Assembly (NCBI RefSeq): GCF_030815485.1
Contig: NZ_JAUSWV010000002.1
Span: 1,550,001 to 1,614,000, forward strand
DNA: 64,000 nucleotides
Direction: 5' to 3'
Source of the DNA: Streptomyces rishiriensis
GTDB taxonomy: Bacteria > Actinomycetota > Actinomycetes > Streptomycetales > Streptomycetaceae
The notes beneath the pieces are model-generated. The model had not been told where the DNA came from. It saw nothing but the letters and a program-made list of their open reading frames with translations, and did not search any database. Positions 1 to 9,614 of this stretch are shown piece after piece. Every line of letters begins with the position of its first letter. The stretch's first letter is position 1. Position numbers and translations under genes: made by a program.

Positions 1-154
1 GCGACGCCCACGCAGGTACGATGCCCTCGGTGCGACCCGGGCGACTGCCGCGCGCACCTTGCAACTCCGGTCCGCGGCACAGCGGTTCGACCAAGGCAGC
101 CGAAGGGCGAAGCCCGGCGGCACACCGACGGGGGCACGGTTTGTGGGGGACGTG

Positions 155-2017
155 ATGGACTTCGGCACGCAGGGCCCCGACGCCCCGGCGGACCTCGCCT
201 GGCTGCGAGGCGTGGACGCCTACACGATGGGCGCCTATCCACAGGCGGAGGAGGAGTTCCGCACCGCGGTGCGGATCGATCCCGGGATGGCCGACGGCTG
301 GCTCGGGCTGCACGCGCTGCGCGTCGACACGACGACCGCGCTGCTCAGGATGTTCCGGCACCGCGAGCGCTTCGGCGAGCAGCGGACCCGGCACCGCCGC
401 ACCCTCAACTCCTGGTACTGGCTGGGCTGGTGGGTGCAACCGGTGCTGGAGAGTCCGCGCGACCTGCTGCTGGCGCACGCCTCGCACTGGCTGGACGGCC
501 GCCATGTGCCCGAGCTGGACCGGGCGCTCGCCGGACTGCCCCCCGTCGACACCGATCACCAGGTCCGCTTCCTGCACGCCTGCCGCGCCTACCTGGTCAA
601 GGACTGGGAGCAACTGGTCCGGCACACCGACCCACTGCTCGACGACACTTTGCTGGGTATCGAGGCCGGTCTGTTCGGCGGGATGGCACGGGTCCGCCTG
701 GAGATGTACGGACAGGCCGAGCCCCTGCTGTCCTCGGCCCTGATGCGCTGCCGCAGCGAGCAGCCGCAGCGCAAGGAACTGCGGTACTGGCTGGCCAGGG
801 CGCATGAGGGAACGGGCCGTTCGGCGGCGGCTCTCCCCCTGTACCGGGCGGTGCACCGCGTCGACGCCGCCTTCATGGACACCTCGGCCCGGCTCGCCGC
901 GATCGCCGAGGGCGACGGATACGACGATCCCGCCGACTTCGCGGCGATCACCCTCACCGGGGTCGGGCAGGACATGGTGGACGGCCCGGACGGCTTCGAC
1001 CCGCTGTTCGGCACCGAGGGCCGGGATCTGCGGCTCACCGAGCCCTCCGACCTGCCGCCCGTCGTTCCGCTGCCGTCGGTGACCGACCCGGCGGTGCGGG
1101 AGAAGAGCGGCGCTCCCTCCTCCCTGCCGGCCGGACCGACCGATCCCGCGTTACTCGAGGAAGCGCTCGCCGAACTGGAACGCATGGTGGGCCTGGAGCC
1201 GGTGAAACGCCAGGTCAAGGCACTGTCCGCGCAGCTCAACATGGCGCGGCTGCGCACCGGCCAGGGCCTTCCGGTCCAGCCGCCGAAGCGTCACTTCGTC
1301 TTCTCCGGCCCCTCCGGCACCGGCAAGACCACGGTGGCCCGGATCCTCGGCCGGGTCTTCTACGCCCTCGGCCTGCTGGGCGGCGACCATCTCGTGGAGG
1401 CCCAGCGGGCCGACCTGGTCGGTGAGTACCTCGGCCAGACGGCCGTGAAGGCCAACGAGCTGATCGACTCCGCCCTCGGGGGTGTGCTCTTCGTCGACGA
1501 GGCGTACTCGCTGTCGAACTCCGGTTACGGCAAGGGCGACGCGTACGGCGACGAGGCGCTTCAGGTGCTGCTGAAGCGGGCGGAGGACAACCGGGACCAT
1601 CTGGTGGTGATCCTGGCCGGCTACCCGGAGGGCATGGACCGCCTGCTGGCCGCCAACCCCGGGCTGTCCTCCCGCTTCACCACCCGCGTCGACTTCCCCT
1701 CCTACCGGCCCCTGGAGCTCACCTCCATCGGTGAGGTGCTGGCCGCGGAGAACGGCGACGCGTGGGACGAGGAAGCCCTGGACGAGCTGCGCTCGATCGC
1801 CGGGCACGTCGTGGACCAGGGCTGGATCGACGAACTGGGCAACGGGCGGTTCCTGCGGACCCTGTACGAGAAGAGCTGCGCCTACCGGGATCTGCGGCTG
1901 TCGGCCTACCCGGGCGCTCTGACCCGGGACGACCTGGCGACCTTGCGGCTGCCGGATCTGATGCAGGCGTACGGGGAGGTGCTGTCGGGGAGGGGGCCGC
2001 AGGATCCGGCGCTGTGA
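155..2017 (+). CDS. TPR-containing CbxX/CfqX-type AAA+ ATPase
   Basis: The product is a cytoplasmic two-part protein of about 620 residues. The N-terminal half is helical and TPR-like (for example a segment reading YPQAEEEFRTAVRIDPG). The C-terminal half is an AAA+ ATPase of the CbxX/SpoVK/EccA class. Walker A is GPSGTGKTT and Walker B is VLFVDEAYSL, followed by a sensor region (LVVILAGYPEGM) and an arginine-finger-like GLSSRF. The architecture resembles EccA of type VII secretion, but no other ESX gene lies nearby, so the role is unknown. The ATG at 155 is preferred because GGGGGA lies just upstream; GTG at 152 is an alternative, and the frame stays open further upstream. Confidence 0.8.
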   Translation: MDFGTQGPDAPADLAWLRGVDAYTMGAYPQAEEEFRTAVRIDPGMADGWLGLHALRVDTTTALLRMFRHRERFGEQRTRHRRTLNSWYWLGWWVQPVLESPRDLLLAHASHWLDGRHVPELDRALAGLPPVDTDHQVRFLHACRAYLVKDWEQLVRHTDPLLDDTLLGIEAGLFGGMARVRLEMYGQAEPLLSSALMRCRSEQPQRKELRYWLARAHEGTGRSAAALPLYRAVHRVDAAFMDTSARLAAIAEGDGYDDPADFAAITLTGVGQDMVDGPDGFDPLFGTEGRDLRLTEPSDLPPVVPLPSVTDPAVREKSGAPSSLPAGPTDPALLEEALAELERMVGLEPVKRQVKALSAQLNMARLRTGQGLPVQPPKRHFVFSGPSGTGKTTVARILGRVFYALGLLGGDHLVEAQRADLVGEYLGQTAVKANELIDSALGGVLFVDEAYSLSNSGYGKGDAYGDEALQVLLKRAEDNRDHLVVILAGYPEGMDRLLAANPGLSSRFTTRVDFPSYRPLELTSIGEVLAAENGDAWDEEALDELRSIAGHVVDQGWIDELGNGRFLRTLYEKSCAYRDLRLSAYPGALTRDDLATLRLPDLMQAYGEVLSGRGPQDPAL

Positions 2018-2038
2018 CGACGGATCCCGCGGCTCCGC

Positions 2039-3166
2039 TCAGCTCGCCAGCGCTTCCTCCGGGGAGGAGGGACCGCCGCCCTGGACGGCCGGGGCCGACA
2101 CCTTGGGGCTGCTTCCCCTCGGCTCCGTCAGCCGGATGCCGGAGACCTCCCGGTGCGCGGGGTCGGTGACCTCGCCGACCAGCAGCTCCAGCACGTCCTC
2201 CAGCGCGACCAGACCGAGCACCCTGCCGGACGCGTCGGCCACCTGCGCCAGATGGGTCGCCGCCCGGCGCATCACCGTCAGCGCGTCGTCCAGCGGCAGC
2301 TCGGAGCGGAGCGTCGTCATGGGGCGCCAGACCTGCTGCGGCACCGCCCGCTCGGAGTCCTCCAGGTCGAGGACGTCCTTCACGTGCAGATAGCCCATGA
2401 AGGCGCCGTTCTCCGCGGCCACCGGGAAGCGGGAGTAGCCGGTACGGGCGGTCAGCTCGACGATCCTTCCGGGGGTGACCGACGGGCTGACCGTCACCAG
2501 GGACTCGCGCTTCAGCAGCACGTCCGTCACCGGGCGGGAGCCCAGCTCCAGGGCGTCCTCCAGCCGCTCCTGCTCCTCGGGGTCGAGGAGGCCGGCCTGG
2601 CCGGAGTCCTCCAGCAGGCGGTTCAGCTGCTCGCTGGTGACGACGGCCTCCACCTCGTCCCTGGGCTCCACGTGGAAGAGCCGCAGGATGCCCCGGGCGC
2701 AGGCGCCGAGGGCCACCGTGATCGGCCGGCAGACCCGGGCGAAGGCGACCAGGCCGGGGCTGAGCCACAGCGCGGCCTTCTCGGGGGCCGCCATGGCGAG
2801 GTTCTTCGGCACCATCTCGCCGATGACGAGGTGGAAGAAGACCACGGCCGCGAGGGCCACCACATAGCCCAGCGGGTGGATCATGCCGTGCGGGAGGTGG
2901 ACCGCCTCGAGGACCGGCTCCAGCAGCTGGGCGACGGTCGGTTCGGCGACCGCGCCCAGGGTGAGGGAGCAGACGGTGATGCCGAACTGGGCCGCCGCCA
3001 TCATCTGGGGCAGGTGTTCCAGACCGTAGAGGACCTGACGGGCCCGGGCCGTGCCCAGCGGCTCGATCTGGCTGCGGCGGACGGAGACGAGCGCGAACTC
3101 GGCGCCGACGAAGAATCCGTTGGCGAGCACGAGCAGCGCGGCGAAGAGAAGCTGGAAGGCGCTCAT
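2039..3166 (-). CDS. CNNM/CBS-domain membrane protein (CorC/hemolysin-C family)
   Basis: This is an integral membrane protein of 375 residues. It has an N-terminal DUF21/CNNM transmembrane domain with the family's LANGFFVGAEFALVSVRRS and GEMVPKNLA motifs, followed by a CBS pair at about residues 200-330. The C-terminal CorC_HlyC domain found in the neighbouring paralogue is missing and is replaced by a short Ser/Pro-rich tail. Family members are linked to Mg2+/Co2+ transport or resistance. The ATG overlaps the stop of the upstream paralogue by 4 nt (ATGA), which indicates translational coupling. Confidence 0.85.
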   Translation of the reverse strand: MSAFQLLFAALLVLANGFFVGAEFALVSVRRSQIEPLGTARARQVLYGLEHLPQMMAAAQFGITVCSLTLGAVAEPTVAQLLEPVLEAVHLPHGMIHPLGYVVALAAVVFFHLVIGEMVPKNLAMAAPEKAALWLSPGLVAFARVCRPITVALGACARGILRLFHVEPRDEVEAVVTSEQLNRLLEDSGQAGLLDPEEQERLEDALELGSRPVTDVLLKRESLVTVSPSVTPGRIVELTARTGYSRFPVAAENGAFMGYLHVKDVLDLEDSERAVPQQVWRPMTTLRSELPLDDALTVMRRAATHLAQVADASGRVLGLVALEDVLELLVGEVTDPAHREVSGIRLTEPRGSSPKVSAPAVQGGGPSSPEEALAS

Positions 3167-4488
3167 CGGGCGACCTCCACGACCTGGCCGGTGCGCACCA
3201 GGCGGACCCGCTCGGCGCGGTAGTGCCCGACCCGGCGCACGGAGAGCCGCCAGCCGGGCAGGTCGGCCCGGTCGCCGACGGCCGGGATGCGGCCGAGCAG
3301 ATCGGCGACCAGCCCGGCGACCGTCTCGTACGGCCCCTCGGGGACCTCCAGGCCTATGCGCTGGAGGGTGTCGACCCGGCAGCTGCCGTCCACGTCCCAG
3401 GCGGGCCTGCCCTCCTCGGGCGGGGCGGCGGCGAGTTCGGGCGTGTCCTGGCCGTCGTGCTCGTCGCGGACCTCGCCGACGATCTCCTCGACGATGTCCT
3501 CCAGGGTGACCACGCCGGCCGTGCCGCCGTACTCGTCGACGACGACGGCGATCGGCTGCTCGCTGCGCAGCCGGGCCAGCAGCGGCTTGACGGGCAGCGT
3601 CTCCGGGACCAGCAGCGCCGGACGGGCGATACGGCCGATCGGGGTACGCAGCCGGTCGCGGACAGGGACCGCCAGGGCGTCCTTGAGATGGACCATGCCG
3701 ACGATCTCGTCGATCTTCTCGCGGTAGACGGGGAACCGGGACAGGCCGGTGGCGCGGGTCAGGTTGACCACGTCCTCGGCGGTGGCCGACGACTGGAGGG
3801 CGCTCACCTTCACCCGCGGGGTCATGACGTGCTGAGCGGTCAGCTCGGCCAGCGACAGGGTGCGGACGAAGAGGTCGGCCGTGTCCTGTTCGAGCGCCCC
3901 GGCCTGGGCCGAGTGACGGGCCAGCGAGACGAGTTCACCGGGTGTCCGCGCGGAGGCGAGCTCCGCGGTGGGCTCGATGCCCAGCGCGCGCACCAGGCGG
4001 TTGGCGACGGTGTTGAGCGCGGCGATCACCGGCCGGAAGAGGCGGGAGAAGCCGGCCTGCGGGCCCGCGACGAAGCGCGCGACCTGGAGGGGCTTGGACA
4101 CCGCCCAGTTCTTGGGCACGAGTTCGCCGATCACCATCTGCACGGCGGAGGCCAGCAGCATGCCGACGACCACGGCGACACCGGAGACGGCGCCCTCGGG
4201 GATGCCGATCGCGGTGAACGGCCCGTGCAGCAGCTCGGCCAGCGCCGGTTCGGCGAGCATGCCGACGACGAGGGAGGTGATGGTGATGCCGAGCTGCGTG
4301 CCGGAGAGCTGGAAGGACAGTTCCTTCAGCGACTCGACGACCGTGTGGGCTCGCCTGTCGCCCTCGGCGGCGGCCTTCTCGGCGTCCGGTCGCTCGACCG
4401 TGATGAGGCCGAACTCCGCGGCGACGAAGAAGCCGTTGGCGAGGATGAGCAGGAACGCGGCTGCCAGGAGCAGCAAGGGGATGGTCAT
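3163..4488 (-). CDS. CNNM/CBS/CorC-domain membrane protein (hemolysin-C family)
   Basis: This 441-residue protein is the full-length paralogue of the gene it overlaps. It has an N-terminal CNNM membrane domain (LANGFFVAAEFGLITVERP, GELVPKNWA), a CBS pair with the typical SRFPVYRE and VVVDEYGGTAGVVTLEDI segments, and a C-terminal CorC_HlyC domain (about residues 350-430). The predicted role is divalent cation (Mg2+/Co2+) efflux or homeostasis, by family resemblance only. It is the first gene of a two-gene unit. The ATG at 4488 follows a GGAGGCGG stretch. Confidence 0.87.
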   Translation of the reverse strand: MTIPLLLLAAAFLLILANGFFVAAEFGLITVERPDAEKAAAEGDRRAHTVVESLKELSFQLSGTQLGITITSLVVGMLAEPALAELLHGPFTAIGIPEGAVSGVAVVVGMLLASAVQMVIGELVPKNWAVSKPLQVARFVAGPQAGFSRLFRPVIAALNTVANRLVRALGIEPTAELASARTPGELVSLARHSAQAGALEQDTADLFVRTLSLAELTAQHVMTPRVKVSALQSSATAEDVVNLTRATGLSRFPVYREKIDEIVGMVHLKDALAVPVRDRLRTPIGRIARPALLVPETLPVKPLLARLRSEQPIAVVVDEYGGTAGVVTLEDIVEEIVGEVRDEHDGQDTPELAAAPPEEGRPAWDVDGSCRVDTLQRIGLEVPEGPYETVAGLVADLLGRIPAVGDRADLPGWRLSVRRVGHYRAERVRLVRTGQVVEVAR

Positions 4489-4585
4489 GGTGCCGCCGCC
4501 TCCGACGTATGTCGGACAGGGGCGGCGCAGGTACTACAGGACGAACCGTCCATCGCCGGAGGGAGTCACTCCTCGGGTAGCAGGA

Positions 4586-4641
4586 ACCCCTGTGCACCCG
4601 GCTGGGAGCCACAGGGGTGGAGGCGCGAAGGGAACGCCTCC
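4586..4641 (-). terminator. Paired hairpins downstream of the hisG/PH-protein gene
   Basis: There are two abutting inverted repeats. One has arms ACCCCTGTG / CACAGGGGT (4586-4594 and 4610-4618). The other has arms GGAGGCG / CGCCTCC (4619-4625 and 4635-4641). They lie 54-109 nt beyond the stop of the PH-domain gene and about 100 nt before the start of the CNNM pair. They most likely terminate the his/PH transcript. A structured leader for the cation-transporter genes cannot be excluded. Confidence 0.45.
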
Positions 4642-4694
4642 GTCACCAGATTAATCAAGACAGGGGCCCGAGCGGCAGGGTGGACGGCCCCGAG

Positions 4695-5162
4695 TCAGCC
4701 CTGATCTTGCTCTGTGGACGCCTCGGGGTCCCGGACGGACCGGGCTTCCGCGAGCGCCCGCAGGGTGCGCGCGTCGGCGATGGCCTGCTGCTTGTCGATG
4801 CCCGGCTGGATACCGAGGGCCGGCAGGCTGGTGCCGTCGCTGAGGTTGAGGAACACCCAGGGATCGCCCGGACGGAGGTTCACCTGGACGATCTCGGCCC
4901 AGTCCAGGCGCCGCCCGCCTGCGATGTTCACGACGGTGACACCGCGGTCGTCGGCGACGACCCGCACCCGGGCGAGCCGGGCCAGCACCCAGAAGATGAG
5001 GGCGCCGGTGAGGATGAAACTGAGCCGCTCCCCCGGGCCGAGCTGCTCCAGCAGCATCGCCACGGTGGAGATGACGAGGAGGATCACCACTCCGGCCGTG
5101 AGCAGCACCACACGGGTGCGGCCGGGCCGGAAGGTGACGGGGAGGTTCGGCAGGTCGGACAT
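4695..5162 (-). CDS. Membrane protein with bacterial PH domain
   Basis: This is a small membrane protein of 155 residues. Two hydrophobic segments near the N-terminus (about residues 17-37 and 48-64; VVLLTAGVVILLVIS and FILTGALIFWVLARL) are followed by a bacterial PH-like domain (VRVVADDRGVTVVNIAGGRRLDWAEIVQVNL). The function is unknown. It lies 14 nt after hisG and probably shares its transcript, although nothing in the sequence ties it to histidine synthesis. The ATG at 5162 is the first good start. Confidence 0.75.
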   Translation of the reverse strand: MSDLPNLPVTFRPGRTRVVLLTAGVVILLVISTVAMLLEQLGPGERLSFILTGALIFWVLARLARVRVVADDRGVTVVNIAGGRRLDWAEIVQVNLRPGDPWVFLNLSDGTSLPALGIQPGIDKQQAIADARTLRALAEARSVRDPEASTEQDQG

Positions 5163-5176
5163 GTTCCCGGCTGAGG

Positions 5177-6025
5177 TCAGAGGCGGCAGGCGTGGATGGC
5201 CGTGGTCAGGATGGCGCGGGCGCCGATGTCGTAGAGGTCGTCCATGATCCGCTGGGCCTCCTTGGACGGAACCATGGCCCGAACGGCGACCCAGCCCTCG
5301 TTGTGCAGCGGGGAGACGGTCGGCGACTCCAGACCCGGGGTCAGCGCGACGGCCTTCTCGAGCTGCTCGACCCGGCAGTCGTAGTCCATCATCACGTACG
5401 TCCGGGCGACCAGGACGCCCTGGAGGCGGCGCAGGAACTGCTGCACCTTGGGCTCCTCGACGTCCGCGCCGGTGCGGCGGATGACGATGGCCTCGGACTT
5501 CATGATGGGCTCGCCGAAGACCTCGAGGCCCGCGTTGCGCAGGGAGGTACCGGTCTCGACGACGTCGGCGATGACCTCGGCGACACCCAGTTCGATCGCG
5601 GTCTCGACGGCGCCGTCCAGGTGGACGACGGAGGCGTCGACGCCCTGCTCGGCCAGGTGCTTGGCGACGATGCCCTCGTAGGAGGTGGCGACCGTCCGGC
5701 CCCGGAGATCCTCGATGCCGTCGGCCGTGCCCGGCTTGGTGGCGAAGCGGAAGGTGGAGCGGGCGAAGCCGAGCGGGAGGATCTCCTCGGCGTTGGCGCC
5801 GGAGTCGATCAGCAGGTCCCGGCCGGTGATGCCGATGTCGAGCCGCCCGGAGGAGACGTAGATCGCGATGTCCCGGGGGCGGAGGTAGAAGAACTCGACG
5901 TCGTTGACCGGGTCGACGATCCGCAGCTCCTTGGACTCACGGCGCTGCTGGTAGCCGGCCTCATGCAGCATCTCCCCCGCGGGGCCTGACAGGGAACCCT
6001 TGTTGGGGACGGCGATGCGCAGCAT
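5177..6025 (-). CDS. hisG: ATP phosphoribosyltransferase (long form)
   Basis: HisG condenses ATP with PRPP in the first, feedback-inhibited step of histidine synthesis. The 282-residue length and the C-terminal ACT-like regulatory region (about residues 210-282) mark the long form, which does not need HisZ. Recognisable segments are MLRIAVPNKGSLSGPA at the start, LDIGITGRDLL, and the PRPP-site region EVIADVVETGTSLRNAGLEV. It is 67 nt downstream of hisE on the same strand, and the PH-domain gene follows by 14 nt. The rest of the his pathway is elsewhere, as expected for Streptomyces. Confidence 0.96.
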   Translation of the reverse strand: MLRIAVPNKGSLSGPAGEMLHEAGYQQRRESKELRIVDPVNDVEFFYLRPRDIAIYVSSGRLDIGITGRDLLIDSGANAEEILPLGFARSTFRFATKPGTADGIEDLRGRTVATSYEGIVAKHLAEQGVDASVVHLDGAVETAIELGVAEVIADVVETGTSLRNAGLEVFGEPIMKSEAIVIRRTGADVEEPKVQQFLRRLQGVLVARTYVMMDYDCRVEQLEKAVALTPGLESPTVSPLHNEGWVAVRAMVPSKEAQRIMDDLYDIGARAILTTAIHACRL

Positions 6026-6092
6026 GAGGTCGGCTTCCTTCGCGTGGAACGTGACGATCGGGGCGGATGTGTGCGGTGTGTCTGGAAAGTGT

Positions 6093-6365
6093 TTACAGGT
6101 GGGCGTACACGTCGTCCAGCGAGATTCCGCGGGCGACCATCATCACCTGGACGTGGTAGAGCAGCTGCGAGATCTCCTCCGCGGCTGCCTCCTTGCCTTC
6201 GTACTCGGCCGCCATCCAGACCTCGGCGGCCTCTTCGACGACCTTCTTGCCGATGGCATGGACGCCCTTCCCGACCAGTTCTGCGGTGCGGGAAGTGGCG
6301 GGGTCGCCGCTGGCGGCCTTCTGCTGGAGCTCGGTGAAGAGCTCCTCGAACGTCTTCTTGGACAT
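6093..6365 (-). CDS. hisE: Phosphoribosyl-ATP pyrophosphohydrolase
   Basis: HisE hydrolyses phosphoribosyl-ATP to phosphoribosyl-AMP, the second step of histidine synthesis. The product is 90 residues, the usual size of the stand-alone enzyme. It shows the all-alpha NTP-pyrophosphatase pattern with metal-binding acidic residues ([17 protein letters not shown], then [14 protein letters not shown]). It is immediately upstream of hisG on the same strand and starts 33 nt after ribH, so some read-through from the riboflavin operon is possible. Confidence 0.95.
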   Translation of the reverse strand: MSKKTFEELFTELQQKAASGDPATSRTAELVGKGVHAIGKKVVEEAAEVWMAAEYEGKEAAAEEISQLLYHVQVMMVARGISLDDVYAHL

Positions 6366-6398
6366 GGTGATCCCACCCTAGCCGTTGCGCCTGCCTGC

Positions 6399-6884
6399 CT
6401 ACCGCCAGGGTTCGGATACTGAGCGGAGGGTGGCCGCGGTCGCCACCGCCGCCGTCACCGCCTCGTGCCCCTTGTCCTCGTTGGAGCCCTCGAGGCCGGC
6501 CCGGTCCAGGGCCTGCTCCTCGGTGTCGCAGGTGAGGACGCCCATGCCGACGGGCACGCCGGTCTCGACGGAGACCTGGGTGAGCCCCTGGGTGACGCCC
6601 TGGCACACGTACTCGAAGTGCGGGGTGCCGCCGCGGATGACGACGCCGAGGGCGACGATCGCGTCGTAGCCCCGACCGGCCAGCACCTTGGCGACGACCG
6701 GGAGCTCCCAGCTGCCGGGGACCCTCAGCAGGGTCGGCTCGTCGATGCCGAGGTCGTGCAGGGCGCGCAGCGCGCCGTCGACCAGTCCGTCCATCACCTT
6801 CTCGTGCCACTGCGCCGCGATGACGGCGACCCTCAGGTCACCCACATTGCGTACGGACAGTTCCGGTGCGCCCTTGCCGCTCAC
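6399..6884 (-). CDS. ribH: 6,7-dimethyl-8-ribityllumazine synthase
   Basis: RibH condenses 5-amino-6-ribitylaminouracil with 3,4-dihydroxy-2-butanone 4-phosphate to give lumazine. The product is 161 residues, typical for the family. Visible motifs are [12 protein letters not shown] (substrate site), [19 protein letters not shown] (phosphate site) and [16 protein letters not shown]. It is the last gene of the ribE-ribM-ribBA-ribH operon, 52 nt after ribBA, and should be under the FMN riboswitch at the head of that operon. Confidence 0.96.
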   Translation of the reverse strand: MSGKGAPELSVRNVGDLRVAVIAAQWHEKVMDGLVDGALRALHDLGIDEPTLLRVPGSWELPVVAKVLAGRGYDAIVALGVVIRGGTPHFEYVCQGVTQGLTQVSVETGVPVGMGVLTCDTEEQALDRAGLEGSNEDKGHEAVTAAVATAATLRSVSEPWR

Positions 6885-6936
6885 GTCTCTCCTCTTGCCT
6901 CTCGTGCCGTGCCGACTTGCGTCGTGCGTCGTGCGT

Positions 6937-8226
6937 CTACTGGTTGCCGCAGGGGGACACGGGGGCCGTGTCCAGCCAGGGCAGGTCGTGTCCCATCCGG
7001 TCCCGCTTGGTGCGCAGATAGCGGATGTTGTGCTCGCCCGCCTGCACGGGCATCGGCTCGCGCCGGGTGACCTCGATGCCGTGCCGGACGAGCGCGTCGG
7101 TCTTCTCGGGGTTGTTGGTCATCAGGCGCACACTGCGCACGCCGAGGTCCTCGAGGATCTGCGCGCCGGCCGCGTAGTCACGGGCGTCGGCGGGCAGGCC
7201 CAGCTCCAGGTTGGCGTCGAGGGTGTCGTGCCCCTGCTCCTGGAGCTCGTAGGCCCGCAGCTTGGACAGCAGACCGATGCCCCGGCCCTCGTGTCCGCGC
7301 AGATAGACCACCACTCCCCGGCCCTCGCTCTGGATGCGCTCCAGGGAGGCGTCCAGCTGGGGGCCGCAGTCGCAGCGCTGGGAGGAGAAGATGTCGCCGG
7401 TGAGGCACTCGGAGTGCACCCGGACGAGGACGTCCGCGCCGTCGCCGATCTCGCCGTGGACGAGGGCGACGTGCTCGACCCCGTCGACGGTGGAGCGGTA
7501 GCCGTACGCGGTGAAGGCGCCGTGGACGGTGGGCAGCCGGGTCTGCGCCTCACGGCGGACGGTGGGCTCGGCGCTGCGGCGGTAGGCGATCAGGTCCTCG
7601 ATGGAGATGATCGTCAGGCCGTGCTTGCGGGCGAACGGGATCAGTTCGGGCAGGCGGAGCATCCGGCCGTCCTCGCCGGCGATCTCCACGATGGCGCCGG
7701 CCGGGCGCAGCCCCGCGAGACGGGCGAGGTCGACGGCCGCTTCGGTGTGGCCGTCGCGGGTCAGCACACCGCCGGGCTTGGCGCGCAGCGGGAAGATGTG
7801 CCCCGGGCGGACGAAGTCCGTCGCCTCGGTGGCGCCGCTCGCCAGGAGCCGCAGGGTGGTGGCCCGGTCGGCCGCGGAGATGCCGGTGGTCACGCCGTGC
7901 GCGGCGGAGGCGTCGACGGAGACCGTGAACGCGGTCTTCATCGACTCGGTGTTGTCCTCGACCATCTGCGGGAGCTTCAGGCGCTCCAGCTCGTCGCCCT
8001 CCATGGGGGCGCAGATCAGGCCGCGGCACTCGCTCATCATGAAGGCGACGATCTCGGGGGTGGCCTTCTCCGCGGCGATCACGAGGTCTCCCTCGTTCTC
8101 GCGGTCCTCGTCGTCGACGACCACCACGGGGCGGCCGGCGGCGATGTCGGCGATGGCCCGCTCGACGGGGTCCAGCGCGAAGTCCTCGATGCCGTCCGTG
8201 CTGTAGAGGATCGGTGCGGTGCTCAT
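6937..8226 (-). CDS. ribBA: Bifunctional DHBP synthase / GTP cyclohydrolase II
   Basis: This 429-residue fusion makes both riboflavin precursors. The N-terminal half (about 1-215) is 3,4-dihydroxy-2-butanone-4-phosphate synthase, with [14 protein letters not shown] and RPGHIFPL. The C-terminal half is GTP cyclohydrolase II, with the zinc-site segment [18 protein letters not shown] and the GTP-site segment [12 protein letters not shown]. The frame is open far upstream, but the ATG at 8226 is the true start. It follows GGAAGGAG and overlaps the ribM stop in an ATGA tetranucleotide. Confidence 0.95.
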   Translation of the reverse strand: MSTAPILYSTDGIEDFALDPVERAIADIAAGRPVVVVDDEDRENEGDLVIAAEKATPEIVAFMMSECRGLICAPMEGDELERLKLPQMVEDNTESMKTAFTVSVDASAAHGVTTGISAADRATTLRLLASGATEATDFVRPGHIFPLRAKPGGVLTRDGHTEAAVDLARLAGLRPAGAIVEIAGEDGRMLRLPELIPFARKHGLTIISIEDLIAYRRSAEPTVRREAQTRLPTVHGAFTAYGYRSTVDGVEHVALVHGEIGDGADVLVRVHSECLTGDIFSSQRCDCGPQLDASLERIQSEGRGVVVYLRGHEGRGIGLLSKLRAYELQEQGHDTLDANLELGLPADARDYAAGAQILEDLGVRSVRLMTNNPEKTDALVRHGIEVTRREPMPVQAGEHNIRYLRTKRDRMGHDLPWLDTAPVSPCGNQ

Positions 8227-8864
8227 GCCGGCGCTCCTTCCAGAGCGGGTTGCGAGGCCTTGCGGGAGCGCAGCCACCAGTCGCGCATGCCCCACAGGAC
8301 GAGCGCGCCGTAGATCACGTAGACGAAGCCGGAGAAGGCGTAGCCGTTGGCGAAGTTGAGGGGGACGCCGACGACGTCGACGAGGAGCCAGGCGAACCAG
8401 AACTCGACCATGCCGCGCGCCTGGGCGTACATGGCGACGATCGTGCCGACGAAGATGTAGGCGTCCGGCCAGGGATCCCAGGACAGGGACGGGTAGGCCT
8501 TGAACAGCAGGGCCACGGCGACCGTGCCGACGGCCGCGGCGCCTGCCATGGCCGCGCGCTCGCGCCAGGTCGCGAAGCGGGGCGTGATCTGGCCGTCCTC
8601 GGACCGCCCCCTGCTGCGGTTCCACTGCCACCAGCCGTACAGGGCGACGACCATCACCACGACCTGCTTGCCGGCGCTGCCGGTCAGATGGCCGAAGAAG
8701 GCGCCGAAGAGGACGAGTCCGGAGAGGAACTGCACCGGCCAGGTCCACAGCGAGCGGCGCCAGCCGAGGGCCAGGGTGATCAGACCGAGAATGTTGCCGA
8801 TCATGTCCGACCAGAGGATGTGCTGGTCGAGGAGGGTGAAGGCCTCGGAGTTCAGCGCGTTCAC
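8223..8864 (-). CDS. ribM: PnuC-type riboflavin transporter RibM
   Basis: This is a polytopic membrane protein of 213 residues in the PnuC family, recognisable from [27 protein letters not shown] and [11 protein letters not shown]. PnuC proteins carry nicotinamide riboside or mononucleotide. Actinobacterial members encoded inside FMN-riboswitch rib operons (RibM/PnuX in Corynebacterium and Streptomyces davaonensis) are riboflavin transporters, so the location decides the call. The GTG start overlaps the ribE stop (GTGA) and the stop overlaps the ribBA start (ATGA), so translation is tightly coupled. Confidence 0.87.
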   Translation of the reverse strand: MNALNSEAFTLLDQHILWSDMIGNILGLITLALGWRRSLWTWPVQFLSGLVLFGAFFGHLTGSAGKQVVVMVVALYGWWQWNRSRGRSEDGQITPRFATWRERAAMAGAAAVGTVAVALLFKAYPSLSWDPWPDAYIFVGTIVAMYAQARGMVEFWFAWLLVDVVGVPLNFANGYAFSGFVYVIYGALVLWGMRDWWLRSRKASQPALEGAPA

Positions 8865-9466
8865 TGTGCCGCTCCCCGGGTGGTGGCCAGCAGGCGCTCG
8901 ACGTACTTGGCGACGATGTCCACCTCGAGGTTGACCGGGTCGCCGGGCTGCTTGAGGCCGAGCGTGGTCAGGGCGAGGGTGGTGGGGATGAGGCTGACGG
9001 TGAAGAAGTCGGGACCGGCCTCGACGACCGTGAGGCTGATGCCGTCGACGGTGATGGAGCCCTTCTCCACGACGTACCGGGCGAGGTCGGCGGGGAGGGA
9101 GACCTTGACGATCTCCCAGTTCTCGGAGGGCTTGCGCTCCAACACCGCGCCGGTGCCGTCGACATGGCCCTGCACGATGTGCCCGCCGAGGCGGTCGCCG
9201 ACGGCGGTGGGGCGTTCGAGGTTGACGCGGGAGCCTACGCCGAGTGCCCCGAGGGCGGAGCGGTTCAGGGTCTCCGCCATGACGTCGGCGGTGAACTCGT
9301 CGCCTTCGTGCTCGACGACGGTGAGACAGACCCCGTTCACGGCGATGGAGTCGCCGTGCTTCGCGCCGTCGGTCACGACGGGGCCGCGCAGCCGGAAGCG
9401 GGAGGCGTCGCCGAGATTCTCGACGGCGGTGACCTCACCCAGCTCTTCGACGATTCCGGTGAACAC
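8861..9466 (-). CDS. ribE: Riboflavin synthase alpha chain
   Basis: The enzyme dismutates two lumazine molecules to riboflavin and the pyrimidine precursor. The 201-residue product shows the family's internal duplication. Each half has a lumazine-binding barrel, with [12 protein letters not shown] and [12 protein letters not shown] in the first, and [11 protein letters not shown] and [12 protein letters not shown] in the second. It is the first gene of the rib operon, 148 nt downstream of the FMN aptamer. The GTG start at 9466 follows an AGGAGG ribosome-binding site. Confidence 0.96.
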   Translation of the reverse strand: MFTGIVEELGEVTAVENLGDASRFRLRGPVVTDGAKHGDSIAVNGVCLTVVEHEGDEFTADVMAETLNRSALGALGVGSRVNLERPTAVGDRLGGHIVQGHVDGTGAVLERKPSENWEIVKVSLPADLARYVVEKGSITVDGISLTVVEAGPDFFTVSLIPTTLALTTLGLKQPGDPVNLEVDIVAKYVERLLATTRGAAQ

Positions 9467-9614
9467 TTCCCGGGTCCTCCTGCCTCTTCGGGCACGGACT
9501 CCGGGGCCTGTCGATGACGACAGCAGGTACGGGCAACGGCACCGGGGGCGACGCCGGACAGACTCGTCCGCGGACGAGTACCGATACGGCGGCGCGCACG
9601 AATGCCCGCCCGCC

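Noticed and set aside
4489..4694. Possible Mg2+ or Mn2+ riboswitch upstream of the CNNM/CorC pair
   Set aside because: Two strong hairpins exist, but no M-box or yybP-ykoY consensus could be recognised. They are as easily explained as a terminator of the upstream unit.
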